58,622 nucleotides of DNA from Chromatiales bacterium (lineage in GTDB: Bacteria; Pseudomonadota; Gammaproteobacteria; Chromatiales; Chromatiaceae): NCBI GenBank assembly GCA_028280505.1, contig JANQLO010000077.1, positions 1 to 58,622 on the forward strand, in the 5' to 3' direction. Shown in pieces: positions 17,622 through 25,301 of this stretch; position 1 is the first letter of the stretch, and every line of letters begins with the position of its first letter. The notes beneath the pieces are model-generated. The model was not told where the DNA came from, did not search any database, and saw only the letters and a program-made list of their open reading frames with translations. Position numbers and translations under genes: made by a program.

Positions 17622-17650
17622 ACGGGATCGGTCCAAAGGACCGATCCCGT
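17622..17650. terminator. Bidirectional terminator between mtgA and the small secreted-protein gene
   Basis: A perfect 13-bp stem (ACGGGATCGGTCC at 17622-17634 with its complement at 17638-17650) has an AAA loop. On the minus strand it is followed by a T-rich tail (GTTTTTCGTTTTC), so it is a strong terminator for the leftward gene at 17680. On the plus strand the tail (CTGCCTTGTTTC) is weaker but usable for mtgA. Confidence 0.85.
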
Positions 17651-17679
17651 CTGCCTTGTTTCAGGCGAGGTCGAGAGTA

Positions 17680-18102
17680 TTACGAATCGCCGTCCCGGCT
17701 CTGGACGTCTGCGGCGATGCCTTCGTTGAGCTTGTTGGCACGATATTCACGTGCAACCTGATCCCAGTCGGTGTCCGCTGCAAAGCGCTGGTGATAGTCG
17801 GAGTAAGACAGGCCTTCCGGGCTGTCACGGACGACTTCGTACAGGCTGATGCGGCTCGGACCCCAGGTGTCGATGGTGCCACGGAAATCGTTCAGGGCGA
17901 TGCCGTCGACGTTCGACTCGATGACCAGGCGGTTCAGCGATGCCACGCGGTCGGACTTTTCAACCGGGGCGAAGGTCATGCCTTCGGTGCCGTAGTTAAA
18001 GTCGTACTCGGGGCCACCGATGTGTGAAAGGAAGTCACTGCTACCGGCGGTAGCGGCGGTGGAAGCAAGGGCGAAGATGCCAGCGATGATTACGGTTTTC
18101 AT
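17680..18102 (-). CDS. Small secreted protein of unknown function, paralogue A
   Basis: A 140-residue protein with a clear signal peptide (MKTVIIAGIFALASTAATA, cleavage before GSSDF). The mature part has no recognised domain; it is moderately acidic and has no cysteines. It is a paralogue of the protein at 25302-25727, identical across GSSDFLSHIGGPEY, NYGTEGMTFAP and ALNDFRG. The DW/DYHxRF...DTDW.QVAR.(Y/F)RA segment is also shared. The two copies bracket the CRISPR-Cas locus and share a conserved 5' leader. The ribosome site is TGAGGAGAC just before the ATG. Confidence 0.85.
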   Translation of the reverse strand: MKTVIIAGIFALASTAATAGSSDFLSHIGGPEYDFNYGTEGMTFAPVEKSDRVASLNRLVIESNVDGIALNDFRGTIDTWGPSRISLYEVVRDSPEGLSYSDYHQRFAADTDWDQVAREYRANKLNEGIAADVQSRDGDS

Positions 18103-18190
18103 GATTTCAGTCTCCTCAATGATGTTTTTTTCGGCGGCGTCAGCACCGCCTACGGTGATAGAGACCCGGGTGCAGGAAAACTTTTTTCAA
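18103..18190 (-). promoter_or_regulatory. Conserved 5' leader of paralogue A (candidate cis-regulatory RNA)
   Basis: Read on the minus strand, this leader contains AAAAGTTTTCC, then GGGTCTCTAT-N2-CCGTA-N-GCGGTG, then a hairpin (GGCGG/CCGCC region), about 60-90 nt before the start codon. The same series of blocks stands at the same place before the paralogue at 25302. The bases that change between copies keep a stem. It does not match a riboswitch class I can name. Confidence 0.5.
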
Positions 18191-18296
18191 TGAATACAAA
18201 TTAAAGTTTCCGAATAAAACCTCACACAGCTTAAGGATACTGTTGAGAGAACAGCATTGACACTTCTCGTATGAAGTGAAATTTTCAAGCAGCGGC
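18191..18296. other. AT-rich spacer before the CRISPR array
   Basis: No gene. A TTGACA at 18257-18262 could be the -35 of a rightward promoter reading into the array, but the hexamer 17 bp further on (AATTTT) is a poor -10. The leftward promoter of the secreted-protein gene should also lie here. Confidence 0.35.
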
Positions 18297-20177
18297 GTTG
18301 TAGTCAAACCGCGGTTTCCGATTTGCTAAGCTTCGTTGCGGAAACAAGTGTCGGCCAGCAGGGTTGTAGTCAGACCGCGGTTTCCGATTTGCTAAGCTGT
18401 GCGAATCGATCACGCCGTCGTCGAGCAAGTTGTAGTCAGACCGCGGTTTCCGATTTGCTAAGCTAGCGCTTCTGGAACGATCCCATCAACAATAGTTGTA
18501 GTCAGACCGCGGTTTCCGATTTGCTAAGCTGGTGCCGTTCGTGGAGTGCGAGATTTCGCAGTTGTAGTCAGACCGCGGTTTCCGATTTGCTAAGCTTCAC
18601 TCGATCATTGCCGTACGTACGGAACAGTTGTAGTCAGACCGCGGTTTCCGATTTGCTAAGCTAAACAAGGCTTTACAAACAACGACAAGGTAGTTGTAGT
18701 CAGACCGCGGTTTCCGATTTGCTAAGCTGCCAACTTCTGCATGCGCTGCTGGGTCATGTTGTAGTCAGACCGCGGTTTCCGATTTGCTAAGCTGCAAAAC
18801 CCGCTAATAGCTGTTACTCAACGGTTGTAGTCAGACCGCGGTTTCCGATTTGCTAAGCTATCCGGTGTGACGATCAACACAACTGATTTGTTGTAGTCAG
18901 ACCGCGGTTTCCGATTTGCTAAGCTGTGATCACCTCGCCGGTGCTGATCTTTCAGGTTGTAGTCAGACCGCGGTTTCCGATTTGCTAAGCTCGGCGAGAT
19001 CGTGACTGTAACCCCGAACGGGTTGTAGTCAGACCGCGGTTTCCGATTTGCTAAGCTTGGCAAGACATATTCATCTGCCTAACAAGTGTTGTAGTCAGAC
19101 CGCGGTTTCCGATTTGCTAAGCTCGACCGTCAACGCGCGGTGCAGAAGCGGCTGTTGTAGTCAGACCGCGGTTTCCGATTTGCTAAGCTACAATGTTGGA
19201 CCGGTCAAAGTTCATTGAGTTGTAGTCAGACCGCGGTTTCCGATTTGCTAAGCTCATCCTTACATCGTCGTCTGTGAGCCTATCGTTGTAGTCAGACCGC
19301 GGTTTCCGATTTGCTAAGCTGTGCCTCTCCATTTCGAGGGAGCACAGGCGGTTGTAGTCAGACCGCGGTTTCCGATTTGCTAAGCTCGTTACCCTGACGG
19401 CATCGAACCGTTGGGGGTTGTAGTCAGACCGCGGTTTCCGATTTGCTAAGCTGGAGCTGCTACGCAAGTACAACACGTTTCGTTGTAGTCAGACCGCGGT
19501 TTCCGATTTGCTAAGCTAGGCTGTCATTCAAGATCTGGGTATATCTCGTTGTAGTCAGACCGCGGTTTCCGATTTGCTAAGCTAATGAGCAGGCGTCGAA
19601 TGACTCGGCGGATGTTGTAGTCAGACCGCGGTTTCCGATTTGCTAAGCTTCTCTCCTGGCATGGGGTTCGACTTCGTGCGTTGTAGTCAGACCGCGGTTT
19701 CCGATTTGCTAAGCTTATACCCTGGCAAGGCCCGCTATCGTCTCAGTTGTAGTCAGACCGCGGTTTCCGATTTGCTAAGCTCGATCACGTCTACCAGCAA
19801 GCGCCCTATGAGTTGTAGTCAGACCGCGGTTTCCGATTTGCTAAGCTTCTGGTCCAAACAGCACGACTCGGCCATCCGTTGTAGTCAGACCGCGGTTTCC
19901 GATTTGCTAAGCTTGAGTGTCTTGCGACCGTCCGCCGCTACCCGTTGTAGTCAGACCGCGGTTTCCGATTTGCTAAGCTAAAGGTCGCCATGGTCGGGAT
20001 CGGCGTATGGTTGTAGTCAGACCGCGGTTTCCGATTTGCTAAGCTCTTCTTCTGGCAAACCAAGAAGGCTCGCGTGTTGTAGTCAGACCGCGGTTTCCGA
20101 TTTGCTAAGCTGCGCGGGGTTTGGATGCGATACGGCCGCCGGTTGTAGTCAGACCGCGGTTTCCGATTTGCTAAGCT
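18297..20177 (+). CRISPR. Type II-C CRISPR array, 29 repeats and 28 spacers
   Basis: The array has 29 copies of a 36-bp repeat that begins GTTGTAGTCAGACCGCGG and ends TTCCGATTTGCTAAGCT. Twenty-eight are identical; the first (18297-18332) has one change (CAAACC for CAGACC). Spacers are 30 bp except three of 29 bp (7, 14 and 18), and no two are the same. The GTTGTAG start is typical of II-C repeats. The tracrRNA anti-repeat is complementary to the plus strand, so crRNAs are read rightward. The last nine bases TGCTAAGCT resemble an extended -10 element (TGN-TAnnnT), as in Neisseria arrays where each repeat carries its own promoter. Open frames through the array are artefacts of the repeat. Confidence 0.98.
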
Positions 20178-20189
20178 CCGATGTCCGTA

Positions 20190-20213
20190 AGCCACTGTTA
20201 ATGCAGTGGTTTT
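20190..20213 (+). terminator. Terminator-like hairpin at the end of the array
   Basis: A stem CCACTG (20192-20197) with CAGTGG (20204-20209), extendable by two pairs, is followed by TTTT. It lies 14 bp after the last repeat and would stop rightward crRNA transcription before it reaches the convergent cas2 gene. Confidence 0.55.
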
Positions 20214-20249
20214 CGGGCTTTCGGGCAACTGTATTTCGTGTCATTGGCA

Positions 20250-20579
20250 TCAGAACAGCGTGAATTGTTTGGGATTTTTCTTAACCTGCCGCGTCCGACC
20301 GACGAAGCTGTAAATGCTTTCGTACTGTTTGTCGGTGATCGTTACGATATCGACACGCCCCCCTTCGGGTAGGTGTTCCTTGATTCTGCCATAAAGCGTT
20401 TCGGCCTGCTCTTTGCCGCTGACCAGTCGCATGTAAACGGAGAACTGCGCCATTTCGAAACCTTGGTCGAGCAGGTAGTTACGAAACTTTGTGGCGTCTT
20501 TGCGCTCGGCTTTGGTTTTGGTCGGTAGGTCGAACAGCGTCATGATCCACATCAGTCGATACGCCGACAATATGCTCAT
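20250..20579 (-). CDS. cas2: CRISPR-associated endoribonuclease/integrase subunit Cas2
   Basis: A 109-residue Cas2, the structural dimer that bridges Cas1 in spacer integration. It begins MSILSAYRLMWIMTLFDLP, with the ferredoxin-fold first strand and the conserved Asp in FDLP, then FRNYLLDQGFEMAQFSVYMR and VDIVTITDKQYESI. The start codon overlaps the cas1 stop as TAATG, fixing the start. Its stop is 72 bp from the last repeat, so the leader and new-spacer end of the array should be that short gap. It is last in the cas9-cas1-cas2 operon. Confidence 0.96.
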   Translation of the reverse strand: MSILSAYRLMWIMTLFDLPTKTKAERKDATKFRNYLLDQGFEMAQFSVYMRLVSGKEQAETLYGRIKEHLPEGGRVDIVTITDKQYESIYSFVGRTRQVKKNPKQFTLF

Positions 20580-21496
20580 TACACGAGTGCCAGGGCTTGG
20601 CAATTAAGTGGCGTCGGCGGCTCCGGCAGTGTGAGTTTGGTTTCTTCGCCCAGGAACACCTGTGCCAGTGAGACGGCGAGATCGCTAATGCAATTGATCA
20701 CCGGTGTTGTCACACCGGATTGTGCCAGGTCGGCATATAGCAATTCGGCAAGTGCTGCCTTGGTGTCTCTGTCGACTTCCAGGCGGCCTTGTTTATCCAG
20801 TGCGAAGACACGCAGGTCGACCAAGGGGCGAAAGGGTTCGATTAGGTCGTCGACCAGTTGCATGGCATTGTAGGCGTTGCGGTGGTGCATACCGATACTG
20901 GGATGCAGGCCGGCAGCGACGACGGCACGGGCGGTAGCGGATCGGACGATCGCATAGCCGTAGTTGAGCAGGCTGTTGTGGCCGCCCGCCTCGCGGTCGC
21001 GGCGAAAATCTTCGCCGAACAGTAGTTGCCAATAACGTCTCGCCGCCTGGGCCTCGATATTGTCGGGATCGCCGGATCGCACCTTCGCGATCAGAGCCCT
21101 GACGGGTACGACCGGTTGGCCGGCATATTCGAGTACTGCCGCCTGCATGGCCAGCTTGGATTTGACCAGTGACTGCCACAGCCGCTTGTGTAGCGGTTTG
21201 CTTGCCGTGAGCTGGGCATTGATACGTTTTGCTTGTTGATAGTTACCGTCGATGGCCAGAAGCATGCCGACGGGTTGGTAGTTGTTGCCGCACAAGACGA
21301 AGGGTGCGCCACGTTCGGCGAGGGCGGCCAGTAAGTTACTGGTATGGCTGATGCCGTGACCGGACGCGATGACGGCAGCGAGTTCGTCTAGCGGTACGCG
21401 CCCGAGTTCTTCGCGGCCGGTCGATACCACCATGAACCCGCGGTGCAGATGCAGGTGACGGTTGTCGTCGTGTATATCGATGATCCGTCCGGGCAT
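20579..21496 (-). CDS. cas1: CRISPR-associated integrase Cas1 (type II-C)
   Basis: A 305-residue Cas1, the catalytic subunit of spacer acquisition. Metal-binding residues are expected at E148 (PDNIEAQAARRYW), the His pair at 204-205 (GMHHRNAYNA) and the Asp/Glu of VDDLIEPFRPLVD. The start ATG at 21496 follows a near-perfect Shine-Dalgarno (AAGGAGG) and the family's short N-terminal beta strands; a longer open frame to 21637 is rejected. It is co-transcribed with cas9, 86 bp downstream of its stop. No csn2 or cas4 is present, which supports type II-C. Confidence 0.97.
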   Translation of the reverse strand: MPGRIIDIHDDNRHLHLHRGFMVVSTGREELGRVPLDELAAVIASGHGISHTSNLLAALAERGAPFVLCGNNYQPVGMLLAIDGNYQQAKRINAQLTASKPLHKRLWQSLVKSKLAMQAAVLEYAGQPVVPVRALIAKVRSGDPDNIEAQAARRYWQLLFGEDFRRDREAGGHNSLLNYGYAIVRSATARAVVAAGLHPSIGMHHRNAYNAMQLVDDLIEPFRPLVDLRVFALDKQGRLEVDRDTKAALAELLYADLAQSGVTTPVINCISDLAVSLAQVFLGEETKLTLPEPPTPLNCQALALV

Positions 21497-21582
21497 GGCG
21501 GCCTCCTTGCGTAGGCGTGAAAGTGCGCGAGCTTCGCAAAGCATCGCGGGCTTTTGCCCACTCCTTATCGGCAGGAGGCAGG

Positions 21583-24500
21583 CTAGCCTTGAAAGCCGGG
21601 GTCGTGGATGCGCCCCAGCACGTCGACCCTGACCCACCGTGCGCGAAGTGAACGTAATGCTCCGGGCGATTTGGTGAGGTAGCTGAAGGGATCATCTTTG
21701 TCGCGGTCGCGACCATCGACGTTGGCTTCAAAATGGTCACAAAGCACGACCTTTCCTTCAGACATTTTTTGAATTCGCATCACCCGCTTGCCGCCCGGCA
21801 CCGGTTCGACAATGATCATATCGTTATTGATGAGCCGCATGATTAAAGGTTGGCCATCGAACGTAGTTGATGCAAATCTCGGTTTATCCTGCATGAATGC
21901 CTGGTAACTCGATTGATTCGCTAGGAAAGAGCTGATGATCTGGCCGTGCCAAGTACCGTTATCTTCGCGGTAGATCTCGTAGCAATAGTTACCGCCGCCG
22001 CGGTACAGCTTGGCCGGCATTGCCGGTCGATTCTCCGGATACGGTGAGATCGCGGTGCCCTTCAGTTCGACCGTCACACCGGAGATCTTTCTCAGCAGAT
22101 AGGCCTTGTGCGGCCAATTGCCGTGACTTTGTAGTTCTGCCAGTTTTTCCTTGAATTCCGCGTCGCTCAATCCCATCGAGATTTGTTTCAGACGCTCGGC
22201 CAGTTGCGTGTCTTGGAGCGCATCGAGATCCCTGGGTTTGAGGTCGGCTAAAGGAACGCGATTGCGTGCAAGATAGCGGTCTTTGTCATCGGGGCCGTCG
22301 ACGATACCGTAAGCCGTCGCTTCGTGCAGTTGTGCGCGTGGATTGTGATCCGGCTTGTGCGACACGATACAGTGTGTGAGTCGGGTTTGGAGTTGGTCTC
22401 GAAAGCCTTGCGGTAATTCGTCGTCGATGCCTTTGAACAATGAGGCTTCGTCGATCTGCTCCATACGTGCCGCCCGTCGCGATACCGCGCCCAATAGACT
22501 GCGATCGATCAGTCCCACGACCGCAGCGTCGATCGCGTGATGACGATGGTCGTCGCGATTCTTGCCGTTGTGATCGCTAAGTAATTTGTTCAATCCCCAT
22601 TTGCCGCGGAGCAGCGCGGTCAGTCGACCCGGTGACGTAACGATCTTGTTGCTCTCACATATCGTCTGAAGATACTCGCGCGCGACCCGTGACAGGTAGG
22701 CGGTATCGGTGAGTTGGCGTTGAATGAAACCGGCACCGTCGTCTGTGAATTCGCCGCTGCTGCCCAGCCATTCTTCAATGGCGTTCCGTGCGAAGCGTTT
22801 GTGCTTGTTGTAGGGCAGCAGCGATGCGCGTTGTTGAATATCGTCCCAGTTGTAACCGGGGCGTTGCGCCAATTCCTCGATCGAGCGGTTGCCTTTGTCG
22901 GCATTGGCTTTACGTGTGATCAGAATCTTGTTGTTGAAGCCGTCGTCGAGGGTTTTACTGAACGGCAGGATATGATCGATTTGGTAGTGATTACCTTCGA
23001 AAAGCTTTCTTGCGCTTATGTGGTCGCCGCTGAGTACACACCGATGGTTGAGTGGTCCGAGTTCTTCGAACAGTTTGAGCTTGAGCCGATTTTCAGCATT
23101 TCGTTTTTGACCCCCATATTGGTCGTTAAGTCTTTTGTTAAGTTCATCGTTGCGTTCGCGATTAAGGCGGTTTTGCTTGGCTTCTTCGGCTTTGGCCGCC
23201 CGGCTTTTCTTGAGATCTCTTGCCAGTTCAATATGGATTTCGGAAGGTGCGCCGTACTTGCCGATCACGGCGTTGACCAGCCGGCGCAATTGATTGAGTG
23301 CGATATGTACGGTCGGGTTGGTGATGCGTTCCTCGGGGTGTTCCGGGTCGCTCGATGCGACCTCTTGGCAATGCCGCCATAGAACTTCGTTGTACGGTGG
23401 TAGACGATCCAGCAGGCGTTCGGGTTTCTGTATGCGGTGGTCTTTAAACCCGGCCGCGAAGACGGCCTTGTCGTAGCTCAGCGGGTGACCCTCTGGACGG
23501 TCGTCTTGCTGCCAACCGTTTTTTAGTTCATCCAGCACCCGACTGATGGCCTCACGACTGAATCGCAGGTGGCCGTCTTCGAGTCTCGCACGTGCGATAT
23601 AGCGTACGTTCTCTTCGGCCAGATCGTACTCGGTGTGAAGCCAGGCGATCAGTTCGTCCTCTTCTTCGACATCGAGTAGTTGTTCGACGATACGGTCTTG
23701 CTCGATCAGATCGAGATCGTGCCATGCCTTGCCGAAAGCCTTTTTGTGGGCCAGCGTATGACTGGTTTTGTTACCGTGTACGCTGATGCGCCCGAGCGTT
23801 GATGCCTCGATGGTAAACAGATATTCCGATGCGCCGGATCGCCCGAATAATTGTTGGCGCATCTGCGCGTATTTGGCATCTTTTCGGCGTTCCAGCCAAG
23901 CGGCTAGCTGATCGCGTTGTTCGCGTGTCAGCGGCAACTCGGTGTTGTCGGTCTCGCCTGTGTGTGAATCGAGCTGCAGCAGGCGTAGATGATTGACCTC
24001 CTGGTAAAGGCGAAACTGTTGTGCTGACGGCAGTGCCTTGGGTGCGCGGGGTTGGTCCGGCAACAAGGTGCATTTGCCGACTGGCGGCGCTTTAAGTAGC
24101 CGCTGAAAGAAGATGATGCGGTGCAGTTTTTGCCGTGCTTTGTCGGTGAGTAAGTCAGGATGGTGAGCTTGTTGACGCCGCCAGAGCTGGTCGAATTCAT
24201 CTTCGACCATGTCGCGTGATACATAGAAGTCGTAGTAAGCCTTTGCACCGCTGCCGCGAAGACGGGCGCGCGTACCGCCTCCGTTTTGCAGGCGGCTAAA
24301 CAGTGCTTCGCCAACAGTGCGGGCATTGCCCATTTCTTTTTGGAAAGCCGCGATGGCCTGTTTGATCTTGCCGGACTCGTTGTCGCCGCTGTCGCTCTTG
24401 CGGTTGGACTTGAAACCGCGCCGCTGGTTGAGATGGAACAAAGCACGCCCCAGATGGTGGGTCGGAATGCGTTCTTCCAGGGCGCGGGCGCGCAGTTCGT

Positions 24501-24834
24501 AAGGGTTGAGTTTTTGCAATGCTTTGCGTTCGGCCGCGCTCTCTGGCATTAGGCCGAACTCGGTCAGGGCCTTCAGTAAATCGCTACGCCGTCGCACATA
24601 GCGGTCGCGCCTACGGCGCTGGCTGCGCGGTATGCGCCGCCCCTGGGCCAGAGAGTCGCCGGTCTTAGGGTGTCGGCCGGCACCGATCTGGCTGTCGTTG
24701 TTACTGAAGATGCGCGAGCCGACCCGTATCAGTTCGACCGGCTGTGGGCGTTTGTCGTTCTCGCCTTGGTGTAACCGGAATACCGCCCAGCCGATGGAAT
24801 TGGTACCGAGATCGAGGGCGAGACGGTATTGCAT
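21583..24834 (-). CDS. cas9: CRISPR effector nuclease Cas9 (type II-C)
   Basis: A 1083-residue Cas9, the same size class as the compact Neisseria enzyme. RuvC-I is at the N-terminus (LALDLGTNSIGWAV, Asp near residue 8), followed by an arginine-rich bridge helix (RRRRDRYVRRRSDLL). RuvC-II is near 530 (SEIHIELARDL), the HNH domain near 600-640 (YQIDHILPFSKTLDDGFNNK, catalytic His) and RuvC-III near 768 (HHAIDAAVVGL). All four nuclease motifs look intact, so both strands should be cut. The C-terminal PAM-interacting domain is present. AAGGAG lies 9 nt before the ATG. The tRNA gene on the same strand ends only 31 nt upstream, so cas9 probably shares its promoter and is released by tRNA 3' processing. 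Confidence 0.98.
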   Translation of the reverse strand: MQYRLALDLGTNSIGWAVFRLHQGENDKRPQPVELIRVGSRIFSNNDSQIGAGRHPKTGDSLAQGRRIPRSQRRRRDRYVRRRSDLLKALTEFGLMPESAAERKALQKLNPYELRARALEERIPTHHLGRALFHLNQRRGFKSNRKSDSGDNESGKIKQAIAAFQKEMGNARTVGEALFSRLQNGGGTRARLRGSGAKAYYDFYVSRDMVEDEFDQLWRRQQAHHPDLLTDKARQKLHRIIFFQRLLKAPPVGKCTLLPDQPRAPKALPSAQQFRLYQEVNHLRLLQLDSHTGETDNTELPLTREQRDQLAAWLERRKDAKYAQMRQQLFGRSGASEYLFTIEASTLGRISVHGNKTSHTLAHKKAFGKAWHDLDLIEQDRIVEQLLDVEEEDELIAWLHTEYDLAEENVRYIARARLEDGHLRFSREAISRVLDELKNGWQQDDRPEGHPLSYDKAVFAAGFKDHRIQKPERLLDRLPPYNEVLWRHCQEVASSDPEHPEERITNPTVHIALNQLRRLVNAVIGKYGAPSEIHIELARDLKKSRAAKAEEAKQNRLNRERNDELNKRLNDQYGGQKRNAENRLKLKLFEELGPLNHRCVLSGDHISARKLFEGNHYQIDHILPFSKTLDDGFNNKILITRKANADKGNRSIEELAQRPGYNWDDIQQRASLLPYNKHKRFARNAIEEWLGSSGEFTDDGAGFIQRQLTDTAYLSRVAREYLQTICESNKIVTSPGRLTALLRGKWGLNKLLSDHNGKNRDDHRHHAIDAAVVGLIDRSLLGAVSRRAARMEQIDEASLFKGIDDELPQGFRDQLQTRLTHCIVSHKPDHNPRAQLHEATAYGIVDGPDDKDRYLARNRVPLADLKPRDLDALQDTQLAERLKQISMGLSDAEFKEKLAELQSHGNWPHKAYLLRKISGVTVELKGTAISPYPENRPAMPAKLYRGGGNYCYEIYREDNGTWHGQIISSFLANQSSYQAFMQDKPRFASTTFDGQPLIMRLINNDMIIVEPVPGGKRVMRIQKMSEGKVVLCDHFEANVDGRDRDKDDPFSYLTKSPGALRSLRARWVRVDVLGRIHDPGFQG

Positions 24835-24865
24835 GAACCTGCTCCTTGGTTGGTGCTAAACTCTT

Positions 24866-24953
24866 TGGTGCCCCTGGTGGGAGTCGAACCCACATGCCTT
24901 TGCCGGACGTTGGTTTGGAAGACCAAAGTGTCTACCGTTTCCACTACAGGGGC
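24866..24953 (-). tRNA. tRNA with UCC (Gly) anticodon on a class II, leucine-like body
   Basis: An 88-nt cloverleaf with encoded CCA. The acceptor stem GCCCCTG/CAGGGGC is perfect. The D arm GTGGAAACGGTAGACAC and discriminator A73 are leucine-like. The anticodon stem TTGGT/ACCAA closes the loop CTTCCAA, giving anticodon UCC, which reads glycine GGA. A variable arm of 16 nt (CGTCCGGCAAAGGCAT) makes it class II. The T arm GTGGG-TTCGACT-CCCAC is perfect. Normal bacterial glycine tRNAs are class I with a 4-5 nt variable loop and U73. A scanner will likely call it tRNA-Gly(TCC), but the amino acid attached is uncertain. It lies directly upstream of cas9 on the same strand. Confidence 0.88.
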
Positions 24954-25107
24954 GTTTTCTTTTGTGCGCAAATCAGAAACGCACGCATTCATTGCTACAA
25001 CACCACAAGGAAGTTTCTTCTCGGTGATTTGGGAGGAAGAGGTTTCAGAGTGGTTGGTGATTCTTAGGATAGCAGGAAAATTCCCTACCACAAGGAAAAG
25101 TAATATT

Positions 25108-25135
25108 TTGATTTTTTAGCCTAGCTTGCTAAGCT
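25108..25135 (+). promoter_or_regulatory. Predicted tracrRNA promoter
   Basis: A -35-like TTGATT (25108-25113) is followed after 16 bp by TAAGCT (25130-25135), preceded by TGC to give an extended -10. The 10-mer TTGCTAAGCT at 25126-25135 is identical to the 3' end of the CRISPR repeat. The anti-repeat begins 8 bp downstream. Confidence 0.6.
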
Positions 25136-25140
25136 AAAAA

Positions 25141-25231
25141 CCGCAAATCGGAAACCGCGTAAGTTTTGTTTGCTACTAACAAGGCTTTATGCCAACAGAT
25201 CGAAGGCCGGGCATTGCCCGTCCTTTTTGTT
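25141..25231 (+). ncRNA. tracrRNA
   Basis: GCAAATCGGAAACCGCG (25143-25159) is an exact 17-nt complement of the repeat. It is followed by an imperfect second pairing block (TTGCTACTAAC) that can pair with GTTGTAG at the repeat's 5' end, leaving a bulge. A small hairpin GGC-TTTAT-GCC (25183-25193) then resembles the AAGGC nexus of the Neisseria tracrRNA, and a terminator hairpin CGGGC-ATT-GCCCG (25208-25220) with a T-rich tail ends it. The orientation is set by the terminator and by complementarity to rightward crRNAs. Its position beyond cas9, transcribed away from it, is unremarkable for II-C loci. Confidence 0.88.
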
Positions 25232-25234
25232 TTT
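25208..25234 (+). terminator. Intrinsic terminator of the tracrRNA
   Basis: A GC stem CGGGC/GCCCG with loop ATT is followed by TCCTTTTTGTTTTT. This is a standard Rho-independent terminator reading rightward. Confidence 0.8.
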
Positions 25235-25242
25235 CCGGTAAA

Positions 25243-25276
25243 AACACAAAACCGGCCATTCGGCCGGTTTTGTGTT
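25243..25276. terminator. Terminator of paralogue B
   Basis: A 15-bp perfect stem (25243-25257 with 25262-25276, GC core ACCGGCC/GGCCGGT) has loop ATTC. Read leftward it ends in TTTT after the stem, ending transcripts of the gene at 25302; it also stands downstream of the tracrRNA terminator on the other strand. Confidence 0.8.
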
Positions 25277-25301
25277 GCTGTGAGGCGTTATCTCACGGTG
25301 C

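Noticed and set aside
18103-18190. Cyclic di-GMP or guanidine-II riboswitch before the secreted-protein gene
   Set aside because: The conserved riboswitch cores (GCAAACC, paired ACGR loops) are not present; only the leader conservation remains.
18818-20228. Open frames encoding repeats of SLANRKPRSDYN or CSQTAVSDLLS
   Set aside because: These are translations of the CRISPR repeat unit with no start signal or protein character.
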